This document shows, in pieces, positions 39,778-51,300 of a stretch of DNA of 64,000 nucleotides. Both the position numbers and the translations under genes were made by a program. Origin of the DNA: Anas platyrhynchos (lineage: Eukaryota; Chordata; Aves; Anseriformes; Anatidae); assembly GCF_047663525.1 (NCBI RefSeq), contig NC_092594.1, positions 34,333,001 through 34,397,000 of the forward strand. The letters run 5' to 3'. Numbering within the stretch: the stretch's first letter is position 1; every line of letters begins with the position of its first letter. The notes under the pieces were generated by a model, which saw only the letters and a program-made list of their open reading frames with translations, had not been told where the DNA came from and searched no databases.

Positions 39778-42700
39778 GGCGGCGGCCCTTGAGGCGATGG
39801 CGGCGGCGGCGGCGCTGAGGCGGGCGGCGGGGGCCGGGCCGCAGCCCCGCGGCATCGTCACCCACACGGGGCCGCCCCGTCCCCGCGGGCCGCTGCCCCG
39901 CACGCCCTGGACCACCCGCGGGCCGCCCCCGGAGGTGCTGTCCCGCAGGGCGGAGCGGCGGCCGGTCCGCGAGCAGGTGGAGCTGGACACGGTCACCTAC
40001 GAGGCCCGGCAGCACCGGGTGCCCGGCCTGGCCCGGCCCCGCTTCCCGGCCTGGCAGCGGGGCTGGCACGACCCCTGGCACTCGCCCGGGCCGCGCTATG
40101 AGGACATGGCGCTGCGCAAGGAGCGCGGCTGTTTCGTGTGCCACCAGCGGGTCCGCATGCTGGAAGGTACCCGCAGCGCCTGGCCTGCCCCCCTCGGTGC
40201 CAAAATCAAAGAAATGTGTTGGATTTATCGCTTAGAAATCCATGCTGAGAACCCCTGCCAAGCCATCGAGTGGTCTCGGTGACAGGCCCGTGTTTCTGAT
40301 GGGGATGGCATCAAGTTGCGCCAGGGGAGGCTCAGGGTGGGAATTCGGAGATGTTTCTCCTCACAAAATGCAGCCAGGCACTGGGACGGGTTGCCCAGGG
40401 AGGTGGTGGTGCCACCGTCCCTGGGGGTGCTCAAGGAGAGTTGGATGTGGTGCTTGGGGACAGGGTTTGGTGGTGACATTGGTGGCAGGGGGTGGTTGGC
40501 CCGGCTGCTCTTGGAGGTCCCTTCCTACCTTAACAGTTCTCTGATTGCAGGAGTTCGGCAAGCACAGTGGCTCACCAAGACGAAGTTGGTGCAAGGTTTG
40601 CCACCGTCGGTGCTCAGCATCGTCAATGACCCCGCTCACCAGCTCCAGGACCAGGACGAGGCGGTGCACCGTGCGATCGCGCACGCGCGGCTCTGGGAGA
40701 CGACAGAAGTTGCTCCCAGGAGAGAAAAGTATTGGTAAGTTCTCAGTCCTGCGCATGGCTTTAGTGTAAACCAGTGTAAACCACCAAGAAGATGGTTTAA
40801 GAACCAGAGTTTTGAACACTGCAAAGAAAGCTCATGCATGGATCTACTGCTGAGAGATTCACTTACCGTGCAAAACTGTCAGAGCCTTTGTATAAGGCTG
40901 TCACCGTATAAAAAAACAAAACGACACAGTTTTGAATGTCAACAGTAGTACCAATGTAAACACATACACTCTATTAAAGCTCCTTTTAGGCCAAGATCTC
41001 TGTTTCTGCTTGAGATACAGTTCTAGCTGATTCAGAATGTCATTTTTAAAAATAACTAATGGTAAGCATTACCTCTGCCAACTTGCCAACTTGGAACCAG
41101 GCTGGTTTGTTGGGTATTAGTCTGAAATCTGTGTTAACTATTTGGAAATGTTATGCTATTATATATTTTACAGACAGTAATGTTCTATAGCATTCAGGTC
41201 CCAACAGCATCTGCCTGCCATGATAATATTTTTACTTTATGTAACCTTTTTTTTTTTTTTCCTCTCTTTATTCTAAAGCCCTGTGCTGTTGGAAGACTTG
41301 ATACATTTGTGCCGGTTAATGACAATGAAGTATCCTTCCCTGGCTAAAAGAATGTTGGCTAGAAACTACAGGATTGCAGCTGTGTGGGAAAGAGGTTGGT
41401 TGCTGCTGGGGTGGAAGCCTTTGGCTCTTTTGGTTAATGTGAGAGGGGTAACAAAGTCACTAGCTTGAAAGCTAGAGACCTGGAAAAAATGAAGCAAGTT
41501 CTGGAACTGAGCAATTCTTCCAGGTTTAAATAGTGCTGTAAGGATAGGCATGGTGACAGGATACATGCCCCAAGGAGGTTATTAAGGTGTTAGACAACAT
41601 CAGCATGACAGTGGGAGAAGAGAACCAGTGTCTTAGAACTGGTTATTTATTTTTGGCATCCGAATCTGTTCTGTTGTCTTTGTAAATATGCTTAGTTAAG
41701 AAACTAACGCTAGTAATTAACGCTGCTATTTTGGAAAAAGAGCCTACAGCAGAGCTACTATGTAAGATTAGTCTGGAGGTGATGGGGAGAGAGTGGGCCT
41801 TGCAGAACAAAGACTTACTGGGATGCTGTTACCAAAAGGAAACGTACGCCTTGCCCTGATGTTGTTTTAGTGACGTTTGAATGCAGCCTAATTTCCCTCC
41901 CCAGAATCCTTTCTCCTTCAGGTCCGTGGCCTGAATGGAATACTCATGAACTCCGTGGCCCCGATACCACCAGTAGCCTCCAAGGAGGAGATACTGGCCA
42001 CCGAAGAGCATGTGCTGGAGACCTTCTATCCCATCTCGCCTACAATTGATCTTCAGGAAGTGAACGTGTACAGAGAGCTCAACGACACAGGTACGTCTGG
42101 CAGTTGAAAACAATTTTATGTCTGTCCTTTCCTTTGTGCCAGACGTCTGTGGGAGTGGATGGGAAAGGGAGCAGTGGAGCTGGGTGCAGGGTGTGCAAGT
42201 TTACCCCAGCCTAGGCAGTTCTGTGGAGAAAAACCCGGGCAAATTACTCAAACAGTTCTTGAAGATATGGGAGAAAACGTTGGCCGTGCTGTCTCGTACC
42301 GAGGGATTTCTGACGTGCTTATCTGCCATTCAGGTTTCAAAGATGGTTATCCGTACCCTCATCCTCACACTCTGTATTTCCTGGAATCGGCCAACGTTCG
42401 CCCTGACAGGTTCAGACCAGAACAGCTCCGTGCTAAAATGCTGATGTTTGCTTTCGGCAACGCGCTGGCGAAGGCAAGGGTGCTGTACGGGGTACGTACT
42501 GGAGACGGCTGCTCTCCTGCTTTCTTCTTTCTCTAGCGCTGCAGCCAGAAGGAGCTGTGAAATTCCCTTGATGTGATGCATACAGGAGTTTTCAAATCTG
42601 CTCTGATGACACTGTAGCAGAGCTTCCCACGCCGGGGGTCTAACCAACCTTCAGGTATGGTTACTGCTGATCCAAAAATCCACCTCGGCAGCGAGCGTGT

Positions 42701-43614
42701 TCATGATGTAACATGCACCGGAGCGGTAATAGGTAGGCAGCAGGGTGTAGGTTTAACTGTAGAACTCGAACCCACCCCACAGCTCGGTATGCAAATTGAT
42801 ACTTCATTGCTGGCTGAAGGAAGAATTTTAATTAAAATCCAAAATCTACATTCAAAACTTGTTTGACTAGAGTAATTTTCTGGGCAAGGTAACAATACAT
42901 TTATTAAAAACTTGGCTTTAAACCAAGCAGAAGATGCAGAATCAGCAACTAGTCATACAGTTTTTGTGACAACTGGCTTTTTAAATGTTCTCCTTTCCTA
43001 GAATGATCCCAAGGTTTTGGAGCAGCCGATAGTGGTGCAGAGCGTTGGCACGGATGGCCAGCTCTTCCAGTTCATGGTGTTCCAGTTAAATACAACAGAC
43101 CTCGTGTCTAGTGATGGCGTAAAGAACCTCGTCTGGATTGACTCTGATCAGAACCTGTATGAGAAAGCCCAGTGTGTTCCAGAAGTGAAGAAGAGAGTTG
43201 TTACGGTAAGCAGACAGGGGCGAAACAGCCCTGAGGTGGGAAGTGGCCCTGGAATTACAGCCCTCTCACCTCTGCCAGAGGTTTGGGAGCTGGCAGGAGG
43301 CTGTGGCCCGGGTTTTAAACCAGCTGAAGGGAGCTGACACAGGCACTGGGCTCTGACTGGAGAGCCTTACGCAGGTGTTACGCCAGTGGAAGTACCCACA
43401 CACAAACCGTTTGGGGAGGGAGAGCACGATTCGGAAGCTACCCCCTTTGAAGTCTTACTCGAGCGTGTTTAAAGCCATTGTTTGTCTACATTAATTACTT
43501 TGCTGCAAACTGAGCATCCGTGTCTTCCCTCTGCAGAAGCCCGCTGGAATCTATGGCGTTCAGCCAGAAACATTCAAGAAGTTTCTGGCACTGTATCTGC
43601 ACGGAGCTGTGTGA
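39770..43614 (+). CDS. MRPL37: Mitochondrial ribosomal protein L37 (mL37), complete, 7 coding exons, 440 aa
   Basis: Coding exons: 39770-40166, 40551-40734, 41279-41394, 41905-42090, 42334-42491, 43002-43205, 43537-43614 (1,323 nt, all phases agree). It is a structural protein of the mitochondrial 39S large subunit, a metazoan-type addition with no bacterial counterpart. The N-terminus is Ala/Arg-rich and lacks acidic residues apart from one Glu in the first stretch, as expected for a matrix targeting peptide. Family-specific blocks are clear: [78 protein letters not shown] and [20 protein letters not shown]. It is 17 aa longer than human (423), mainly in the GCG-encoded Ala tract. A second in-frame ATG (codon 10) is possible, but the first matches the YY1 context. 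Confidence 0.96.
40306..40547 (+). mobile_element. CR1 LINE 3'-end fragment in MRPL37 intron 1
   Basis: The stretch GCATCAAGTTGCGCCAGGGG, then AGGCACTGGGACGGGTTGCC, CAGGGAGGTGGTGGTGCCAC, TTGGAGGTCCCTTCC and a tail TTCTCTGATT follows the CR1 3' consensus in order (..AGGCACTGGAACAGGCTGCCCAGGGAGGTGG..GGTCCCTTCCAACC..ATTCTGTGATT). It is a 5'-truncated copy in sense orientation that makes up nearly two thirds of the 384-nt intron. Its tail ends about 4 nt before exon 2. Subfamily not assigned. Confidence 0.9.
40515..40550 (+). promoter_or_regulatory. MRPL37: MRPL37 exon 2 splice acceptor within the CR1 tail
   Basis: The pyrimidine-rich stretch GGTCCCTTCCTACCTTAAC and TTCTCTGATT are CR1 3'-end sequence, followed by GCAG and the exon. 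Branch-point candidates (CTTAAC, CTGAT) also lie inside the CR1. Host acceptor and element therefore appear to overlap. Confidence 0.65.
40735..41904 (+). other. MRPL37: MRPL37 introns 2 and 3
   Basis: Introns of 544 and 510 nt around exon 3 (41279-41394). Intron 2 has a T tract at about 41247-41260 just before the acceptor. No transposon is recognised. Confidence 0.6.
42492..43536 (+). other. MRPL37: MRPL37 introns 5 and 6
   Basis: Introns of 510 and 331 nt around exon 6 (43002-43205). No repeat or RNA gene is recognised. Confidence 0.6.
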
Positions 43615-43714
43615 AATTCAGCTCAAAAGAAGACTCTTCACCAACTGTACCTGCTGCTTCTCTTTGCCAGAGCCATCACTTATTTAAGGAAAGGTGGACT
43701 GGTTTACGTTCAAA

Positions 43715-43741
43715 AATAAATTATATTGCTACTGAAATAAA
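43715..43741 (+). terminator. MRPL37: MRPL37 polyadenylation signals
   Basis: Two AATAAA hexamers, at 43715-43720 and 43736-43741, follow the stop codon by about 100 nt. A T-rich stretch and GTTGTGCCTG lie downstream. The 3' UTR is therefore only about 130-150 nt and cleavage is expected near 43755-43765. Confidence 0.8.
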
Positions 43742-43764
43742 TTTTTTTTAAACAAAGTTGTGCC

Positions 43765-46310
43765 TGAAGAAGTTTTCATTTGAGGGGCTCACCTCTGGCG
43801 TCTGGTTAGAGTCACCCAGTGCGTCCTCCTGCTGCCTAGAACCTGTCTGCTTCCTTTCCTTTCTGCTTCCGTGTGCTTGCACGGACTGCCCAATGCTTAG
43901 TTCCCAAATTATTTAATCATCAGACTTGTTTTGTCAAATTTAGAACCACAATTCTTTTACCTCTTCCCGATACTGATGAAGAAACATCCATTTTGGGAAA
44001 GCGATGTAGAACGTAGCATGAAACTTTGGTGCCTGGTAACGGGGATTTGCTGCTAAAAACAGGAATTTCTCCCTGCCACCCAGAGTGAAGTGAGCAGGAA
44101 GCACGTTCTTTTTAAGATGGGAGGATTAAGTGTGTTTTTTCTTTTTTTTTTTTTTGTAAAATGAAGGCTAAATTAGCTCCAACCAAATGTAAAATCTTTT
44201 GCAGCTCTGCACCTTCAGCACATGGGAAGGCACAGGACAGCCTGCGCTATTTTAAGGCGGGGAAGAGCACATTTCCAAGAAATTCATAATCGCTGCAGAA
44301 TCCTGTGTCAGAGACTGGTCTGTGCTTTGTGATCCTGCCTGCCCATCTGGATCAACATCTCAGTTATGGGTTCCCGTCTCAGGCTATCAAACAGCCCCAC
44401 GCTGCAGGTTTCAGAAAACAGATTTTCACTAGTCACACTCGAGATCAACAGTTGCACGCAATGACTTGGGATACATCCCTTAAGTTAAATTAAAAAAATC
44501 CCTCAGTCGTTGGGGGCAAAATGCTTCAAAGAGAAACAATTCTGCCTGTGCGAGGGCTGCCCGTTTCAGCTCATCTGCCTAAATCTGTAATTTCTGCCCG
44601 GTTATTTAGGAGCGCATTTTAATAGTTGTGCTGTGTGGGGATGGTTGTTTCTGAAGGCGTTTCCTTTCAGTTTCACGTAGGTTGGCTCTGCTGTGTGGCA
44701 GGGACCCTGCTGCACAGTCCCAGGGAGCAGCCCGTGGGCTGGAGCCCTCCTCTCACCTTCCTGCCTTGGGTCAGGGCCCGTCTGAGGGCAGCGACCCCGC
44801 TGCCCCCTGTCACCAACAAACCATGCTGAGAGACTGGTGGTGTTAGAGGGGCTGAAGGAACCGAGCACCTTGCGTGCCTGTAGATGTGGGAGTCTGAAGG
44901 TGGTCTTCATGGGGCAGAGCTAAAGTCCCTTTAGATGCTTTTACCGCTGCACAAAGCAAGGGCTGTTAGGGGAGCTAAAGCTGGAATCCTGCCCTCTCCA
45001 GGACGCCACAGAGGCAAAGCCAGAGCACAGCGAGGGATGGACGAGGGCAGAGTGCGGCCGGTTTGAAAAATGGCAGAGGCCATGAGACATCGGGCAGTCA
45101 GAAGGGGAATGAGCTCACTTCAGGTGCTGGCTTTGGTCACGAGAGGCCTCAGCAATCCACCTGGGATGACTTGAGGTGAACTCAAGGTGGGCAGCACAGG
45201 GCTCCCGGCACGGGTGCGAGGGAGGTGGGAGCAGGAGGAAGACGACAGGTCAGGGAGGCACATCTGGGTGGGCATCAATAAGTTATAAGGCTCGTCAGCA
45301 GCTGAGCGGCATCACCTCAGCGAGAACCCGCCATTAACCTTTAATGAGCGGCAGGCGGGGAGCAGAGCGTGCGAGGAGGGGGCGGCTCGTGCAGGCCAGG
45401 GGGACCTGGAGGTGCCCGGAGTGTGCACAACCACATGGCCGTTCCCCACCACAGCCCCTGGGAGCCATGTTTGTGGCGTGTGCCACCTCCCTGAGTGCTT
45501 TTGGACACGCTGACGGAGCCAGCCAAGGGATAAAGTGGTGACAGCACCGGTGGCCGAGCGGCTGATGGCACAGCCCTCCTGCTGTGACACTGCCCAGGCT
45601 GTCCTCAGGGACCCTTTTCGGGCTGCTCCCACTCGCCCAGCTCCTGTGCCAGCAGTCCAACAGGTATCCAGCACGCAGAGCAAGTATTTCGTGGGCTGAA
45701 TCCCTCGTGCCGTGCCAGGCGAGCATTTCTGCCCCACCACCTTCCCCTGGCTCTGGCCTGGTACAAACCCAGGCTCACCTGGACCCCACCCGCAGCCCCT
45801 GCTTGCTCACAGCCACCTCCCACCTTTAATTTAATGAAAACCGAGGTGGGAGGCAATTATCCCTCAGCTCAGGCTCAGGAGGCTTGTCAAGGAGGGAACG
45901 TGGCGGGTTCTCAGTGCGGTGTTTACCGAAATGAGCCTGAAACCCAGCAGGAGGGACCCTGCCGCTGGCACCACGGTCCCCGGTGACAGTCCCTGGTCCC
46001 TGCGTGCACCAGCTCTAAACACCCCCGGGGCCACGTTGCCAAACTTTGCTTCCTCCAAGAGGGATGGGAACGCACAGCCCCAGCCCTGACACCACCAGGT
46101 ATAAACCCGACACGGGCGGCTGAGCTTCTCCGGGCTGTCTCCAGTCTAAATCCAGGCGCTGTGCTGCCAGTGCAGCACCTACACAGCACAATCCTGCCCC
46201 AAAATCTCGCCCTGGATCGCCCCCACCCCAAAACGTGCCCCCAGCACCCCGCTGGGCTCCGAGCCTCGAGGAGCCGCCAGCACCAGGAAGAAACTGCAGC
46301 GCACCGGGGT
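43765..46310. other. Intergenic interval MRPL37-SSBP3 (tail to tail)
   Basis: About 2.5 kb between two convergent gene ends. It is AT-rich on the left with a T tract near 44137-44155, and GC-rich on the right. A short palindrome CATTAACCTTTAATG occurs at 45333-45347. No gene, RNA or transposon is recognised. Open stretches up to 142 codons look like chance. Confidence 0.6.
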
Positions 46311-48342
46311 CAAATGTTTATGTCGATATTTATTACAGCATGGGGGGGGAAGGGGGGAGAACCGTTTCATTCAAAAAAAAAAAAACAAAAACCATCCCAT
46401 ACCAATGAAGACAATAATTTAGCTATTCATTTTAAAATACATTAAAACCGGTCCTTTCATTTCCTCACGTCAGAACAAAAAAAAAAAGGAAAAACAAAAC
46501 AACAAAAAAAAACAAAACCTGAACAAGATGGAAAGCAGAAAAAGAAAAAATTTTGACCCCTTCTGGAGCCCACGGGCGCATTTTGCGATGCAACAAATCT
46601 TCATTCGGTCATTTCTCAGCATTACTTTTAAAATATTAACCTGACTGTAACTATGAGACTGACACCCTCAGCCCCCCCGTCCCACCCGCCCTCCCTACCC
46701 AGCGACTTTCTACAGGTAAAGCACAATTAAAATGCCTAGGAAAAAGAAGGCAAACATTTAAAAAAATTCGTATTACACACTAAAAAAAGTTTTGTCATCT
46801 CATGTCTTGCAGTCAGAATAATAAAAACAAGCCAAATGTTCCCAAAAACATTTCAATGAAGGGGTGCGGAAAAAAGACATCCCTTTAATAAAACATTATC
46901 AACAAATATCGTACACAAACTACAATGTATAATAATTACTTTTTTTTTTTGTTTTTTTTTCCCCTCTCGGTATTTCAGAACCAGACTACAAGGTAAGAAA
47001 AAACACTGAAACAAGATACAATGCTTTCAATAATCCGCACAAGGGTCAATCCAGGGAGATAATATTTTACATAATATGATATACATGGAGCAGAAATGGA
47101 GCTTGAGAAAAAACAAAGAGCAACTACAGGGGTAGTGTAATGTACAGAGAGCCCAGACCTCCGCCAGCCTCCCTCCACACGGCTCGGCAGCCCCTCGGCT
47201 GCAGCCGCCTCCCCCGGAGCAGGGAGGGCTTTTCTGAGCTTCCCGTTAAGTTTTTTTTTTTATTTTCTTATGACAGAGTTAGCCTACAGAATAGCAAGGA
47301 TACATTTTTTTTTTCTTTTTTTTTTAACAACAATAATTCCTTAAAAAATATCTCCATCCAGTTCCAAATCATAAGAGAAGTGAAACCCTGACAAAAGCAC
47401 GTCTTCAAGAGGAAAGAAACCGAAACGGAACAAAAAGACGAAAGCAAACAAAGCCCCCAAAAGAACCAAAGTTAGCTGGAGATCACAGTTTCAAAGTCCC
47501 AGGTCAGATTAACCCTTTCTTTCTCCTTTCTTTCGGTGGATTCAAAAAAAAAAAAAAAAAAAGTCGAATTCGATTTTGCAGTGAACCAGCTCAAGGACTC
47601 TCGGGAAGGGAGGGGCAGAGATTTCTTCTTGTACTCTGAGAGGGGGGGAAAGACTAACACAGTGCATGCCACAGTCACAGAGAGTAAGATCACAATTAAT
47701 TCGAGGATGTGATCCTATAAGGGGTCACCTGCATTAACAAGTTTATAATGAGGTGGTGGAGTCTCTTCCACAAGCAGATCTTGTTACTGGAGGAGGAAGC
47801 GTTGTGCTGCAAACGAACAACCAAAAAAAAAACCAAAAAATAAAAAAAAAAGGAAAAAACCAAAAACCAAAAAAACAGGCCTTCTGAACGAAAACCACCA
47901 TTGTAAACTGTCCAGTTTATTTAAAAAATGACTACAACAGAGACAACATGAGATTTCATATCTAGACTAGCTTCCTGGTGTCGCACGGCACAAACATACA
48001 ACAGGGTTCTGTTTCTGTCTTTATTTAAAAGAACAAAGCAAAGAGATCGGAGTTGGGTGCTAGAGGCTTCCATTTGTTTCCAAAAAGAAGTGTCATGTAC
48101 ATATATAAACCCTTCTGCACAAAGAAGGATCTTGTCATGTCTTGAAATATTTTAAGTTTTGTCCTTCATGTTTTATGGAATAAAAAGTTCAGCCTTTTTA
48201 TTGCATGAAACTAAACCTGGGGTTCTGGCCCCCGCCACGCGTCTCCCTGCCAATACACCTAGCTTCTTCTTGCATAATTCTTTGAGATCCTCCGAACGGC
48301 AGCTGACTCTCTTTATCCTGGAGAGGAGGAGGGGGAGGGAAA
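46310..48342 (-). other. SSBP3: SSBP3 3' UTR
   Basis: About 2.0 kb from the SSBP3 stop codon to a minus-strand AATAAA at 46329-46334. Other minus-strand AATAAA hexamers at 48197-48202, 48020-48025 and 47916-47921 would give shorter UTRs. It is AT-rich with many A and T homopolymer tracts (about 46374-46390, 46475-46512, 46938-46960, 47246-47262, 47303-47326, 47546-47562, 47821-47876). A long AT-rich 3' UTR fits a gene under post-transcriptional control. Confidence 0.6.
46329..46334 (-). terminator. SSBP3: Likely SSBP3 distal polyadenylation signal
   Basis: AATAAATATCGACATAAAC on the minus strand. To its left the DNA turns GC-rich and intergenic in character, which supports this as the gene end. 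Confidence 0.5.
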
Positions 48343-51300
48343 TCACACACTCATCGTCATGCTGGGGGAATACTGCAAGAGAGACAAAGCCAGGGTGAGA
48401 CGCCAGGCGGGCCGGACCCGAGCACCGCGCTGCTCCGGCTGGGGACGGGGACGCGGCAGCGACTCGGGCTTGTGAGAACTACAAAGCCAGGTAATTGGAG
48501 CTAATAAATCACACAGAGAGTGTGCTCCAGACTCTCATTTTTCAGGACGTAATGTGCTCTGTAACTTGCCTTTCCAGGGAGAAAATAACCAAAGCAGTAT
48601 GGGGTAAGAAGCAATTAAAAAAAATAATTAAAATGCACGCATGTACGCGATGCTAATACAGTGGGAGCAGGAGAGAGGCCCGGGCACAGCGCCTGAGCCA
48701 GCGCCACGACTGGGCTGCCTGCCACAAGACGCTCAGGGTGAGCCCGGTGCCCTCACCTGCGCTGGTAAAGAGGGAAGGGGCGGCCACCCCATGGCATTAA
48801 ATTGGTTTGGAGGAACCTGAGCAACTCCAGGGAGGAGGCTGGGAGCTGAGCTGCTTGTCCCAGCTGGCCTCCGTCCCATGGGAGCCTCTTGGTGTCCTCC
48901 TCGCCTCCGTTCCCCTGTGTCTCACCAACCTGGGAGCACCCAGGCCTGCACCCACCCACACCCACCCAATGTCTCCCTTCCTCCCCTGCCTTTCGTCCCG
49001 GAGCAGCTTGCAAAGAGCAAAGCCTGGGTGAGAAAGGAGGAGGGAGGGATTCGGCCTCCCCGGCGCACAGCCTGCGGCCGGGCACCCAGCGGCAGTCGCG
49101 CCCATCCCCAGGGGACTCACATTGTCGTTTTGGAAGGAATGGAGAAAGTTGCCTCCCAGCTCCCCGTCGTCTCTTGGAGTGCCCGGGGGATTGCTAATGC
49201 CACTTATGTTGTTTGGAGAATTCTGCAGAAGACGAAGCGGGGAGGCGGTGAGCAGGTCCCTGCATCCCCAGAGCACCACGGGGCAGGGACGTGGCCCCGC
49301 CGGCCCCGCTCCCGTCCCCACCCAAGGCCCGGTGAGAGAAGAGGGCTCACGCAGCTGCCCAGCAGCTCACTTACTTTTGGAAGTCCATCTATGTCTCCTG
49401 ACCCTGTGGCGTGGGGACAAAAGGAGAAAAGCCTTGTTGAAGGCGCACCCGCAGCCCCGGCTCCCTCCTGCCCCGCTCCTCCCTTCCACTTTTCCCCCAG
49501 GGTCTGGAAGCCGCGGGGGCTCGCAGGGCGCTCACCTAAGGATCCGTTCATGTGATGGGGCTCCATGCCGCCCATGCCGCCCATGGGGCCGTCAGAGCCG
49601 GGGCCCATCGGGAACTGCGGATGAGAAAACAACACCCACATCAACCCAAAAGCAACATCGGGGCGGCCACGGTGGCTCCGGGTGACCCGTCCCCACAGCA
49701 CAGTCCAATTTGGGCTTGGAGGAGGGACGTGGCCACCTCTCAGAGCTGTGGGACACCCCTCGGGGCTCGTGACCATAATATTTGGCCAAACCACGGCGTG
49801 CAAACCCAAACACCGTGCCAGCTCCGAGGGCTGTCTCCAAATGCCCACAGAACAAGGCCTGCAGTCACCCACATGCCCTAAAACCCGCAGGCTCGTGGGG
49901 TGTGCAGCTGCCATGGCTGCCCTTTTGGTAAGCACAAAAACCGAACAAAGTCGCCAAAGAGTTAATCGCTTTTTGATGGTTTGTTTTATTTCTGTTTTGT
50001 AACAAATGGCTGAAATCAATTAAACTGCTTTGCTCTCAACTGATGAAGTTAATTATGATTTGTTATGGTATCTGATATGTAAATTATTAGAAAGCAGACT
50101 TACATTCGATCGGCTGCCTGCGGGCGGTACTGGATTAATCATTGTGTAGATGTTGTCACTTGAATTTGTTGAATCTGTGGAACAGTGAAGCCCAGTAAGT
50201 CGGGTGATTAATTCATTTCTTAATTAAAACAAACTCATGCCACTTGAACTCATTCTTTTGTATTTTATCACCTAAAATTCCCTCTAAGTACCACCATTTT
50301 CTGGCTAATTTGTATTTAATGAAGATCCACAAAGTTTTTAATCACGGAAATTCAACTGTGAAAAATAATTCAACTTCTAACCGGGAACCGTGGGGTTGGC
50401 TTATCAGGGGGTGCGCGGGGCAGAAATTCGTGGCCGTGTGTCGCTCCACACCCTGAAACCTCCCCGAGCCCCAGTCCCACTGAACCTGTGTAAGCAGAGA
50501 GGAATATCCCAAAATATCGGGTGGGTGGGGTGGGAGGGAGCCTGGTGGCAGCAAGGTGCCCCGGCTGCGAGGGGACAGGGCACAGCGGGGCAGGGAAGCG
50601 CCGGGGGTGTTTTGTTAGGACCCAGCCTGAAATGTAGGTCAGGGCTTCTCATCAAAATGCAGAAGGAGAAGGAGCAGCCGCAGCCTGCGCCGCAGCTCCT
50701 CCCCTGCAGCTGTGGCACCGAGCCCCCCCAAAAACCCGGCCGGGGGAGGCAGGGCTGGCTTTGGGGACGGGGTTTGGGCTCCTACCTGCGGGGCTGGGCA
50801 TGATGGGTGTCCCCGGAGGACCGCCGCCGCCGGGAGGACCCTGAGGAGAGATGGAGCTGGGGTGAGCTGTGCCGGCACCGCTCCGCAGCCCTGTCCCACC
50901 CGCGCCCCAACACGGCACCCCCAGAGCTGAGCACAGCTCCGAAGCCTTCTGGATTCCCCCCAGCACCGACAACGGGGGGATCTGAGCAAGCAGAGGGAAT
51001 ATCCCCCGCTGCCCCCTGCTTCCTAAAGCCCTCCCGGCCCCAAATCCACCCGCTGCCCCACGTGCACCACTTCCACCCAGCGGCGGCGGACTCACCACGT
51101 ATGTACCAGGCGATGAAGAAGAGTATGGGATCTACACGGAGAGAAGAGCGGGGTTTAGGCACCGGGAAACCAGCCGTGGAGCAACACAGCTGCAGGCTCC
51201 GGGGCATCCGAGCCCCGCCAGGGCCAGGAGGAGCTCCTCCAAGCACCCAGCGAGCCCCAGGCTGGACGCCCCATTTTTTTGGGGTGCTTCCCAAGCAGCC

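Larger units (their letters stand above)
39450..40200. promoter_or_regulatory. MRPL37: CpG-rich promoter region of MRPL37 (and probably CYB5RL)
   Basis: Extremely G+C- and CG-rich, TATA-less, covering the upstream region and all of MRPL37 exon 1. Typical of mitochondrial ribosomal protein genes. Confidence 0.8.

Noticed and set aside
49204-50019. 271-codon open frame on the minus strand in SSBP3
   Set aside because: It reads through SSBP3 exons 49536-49614 and 49375-49403 and their introns; the spliced exons explain the conserved part.
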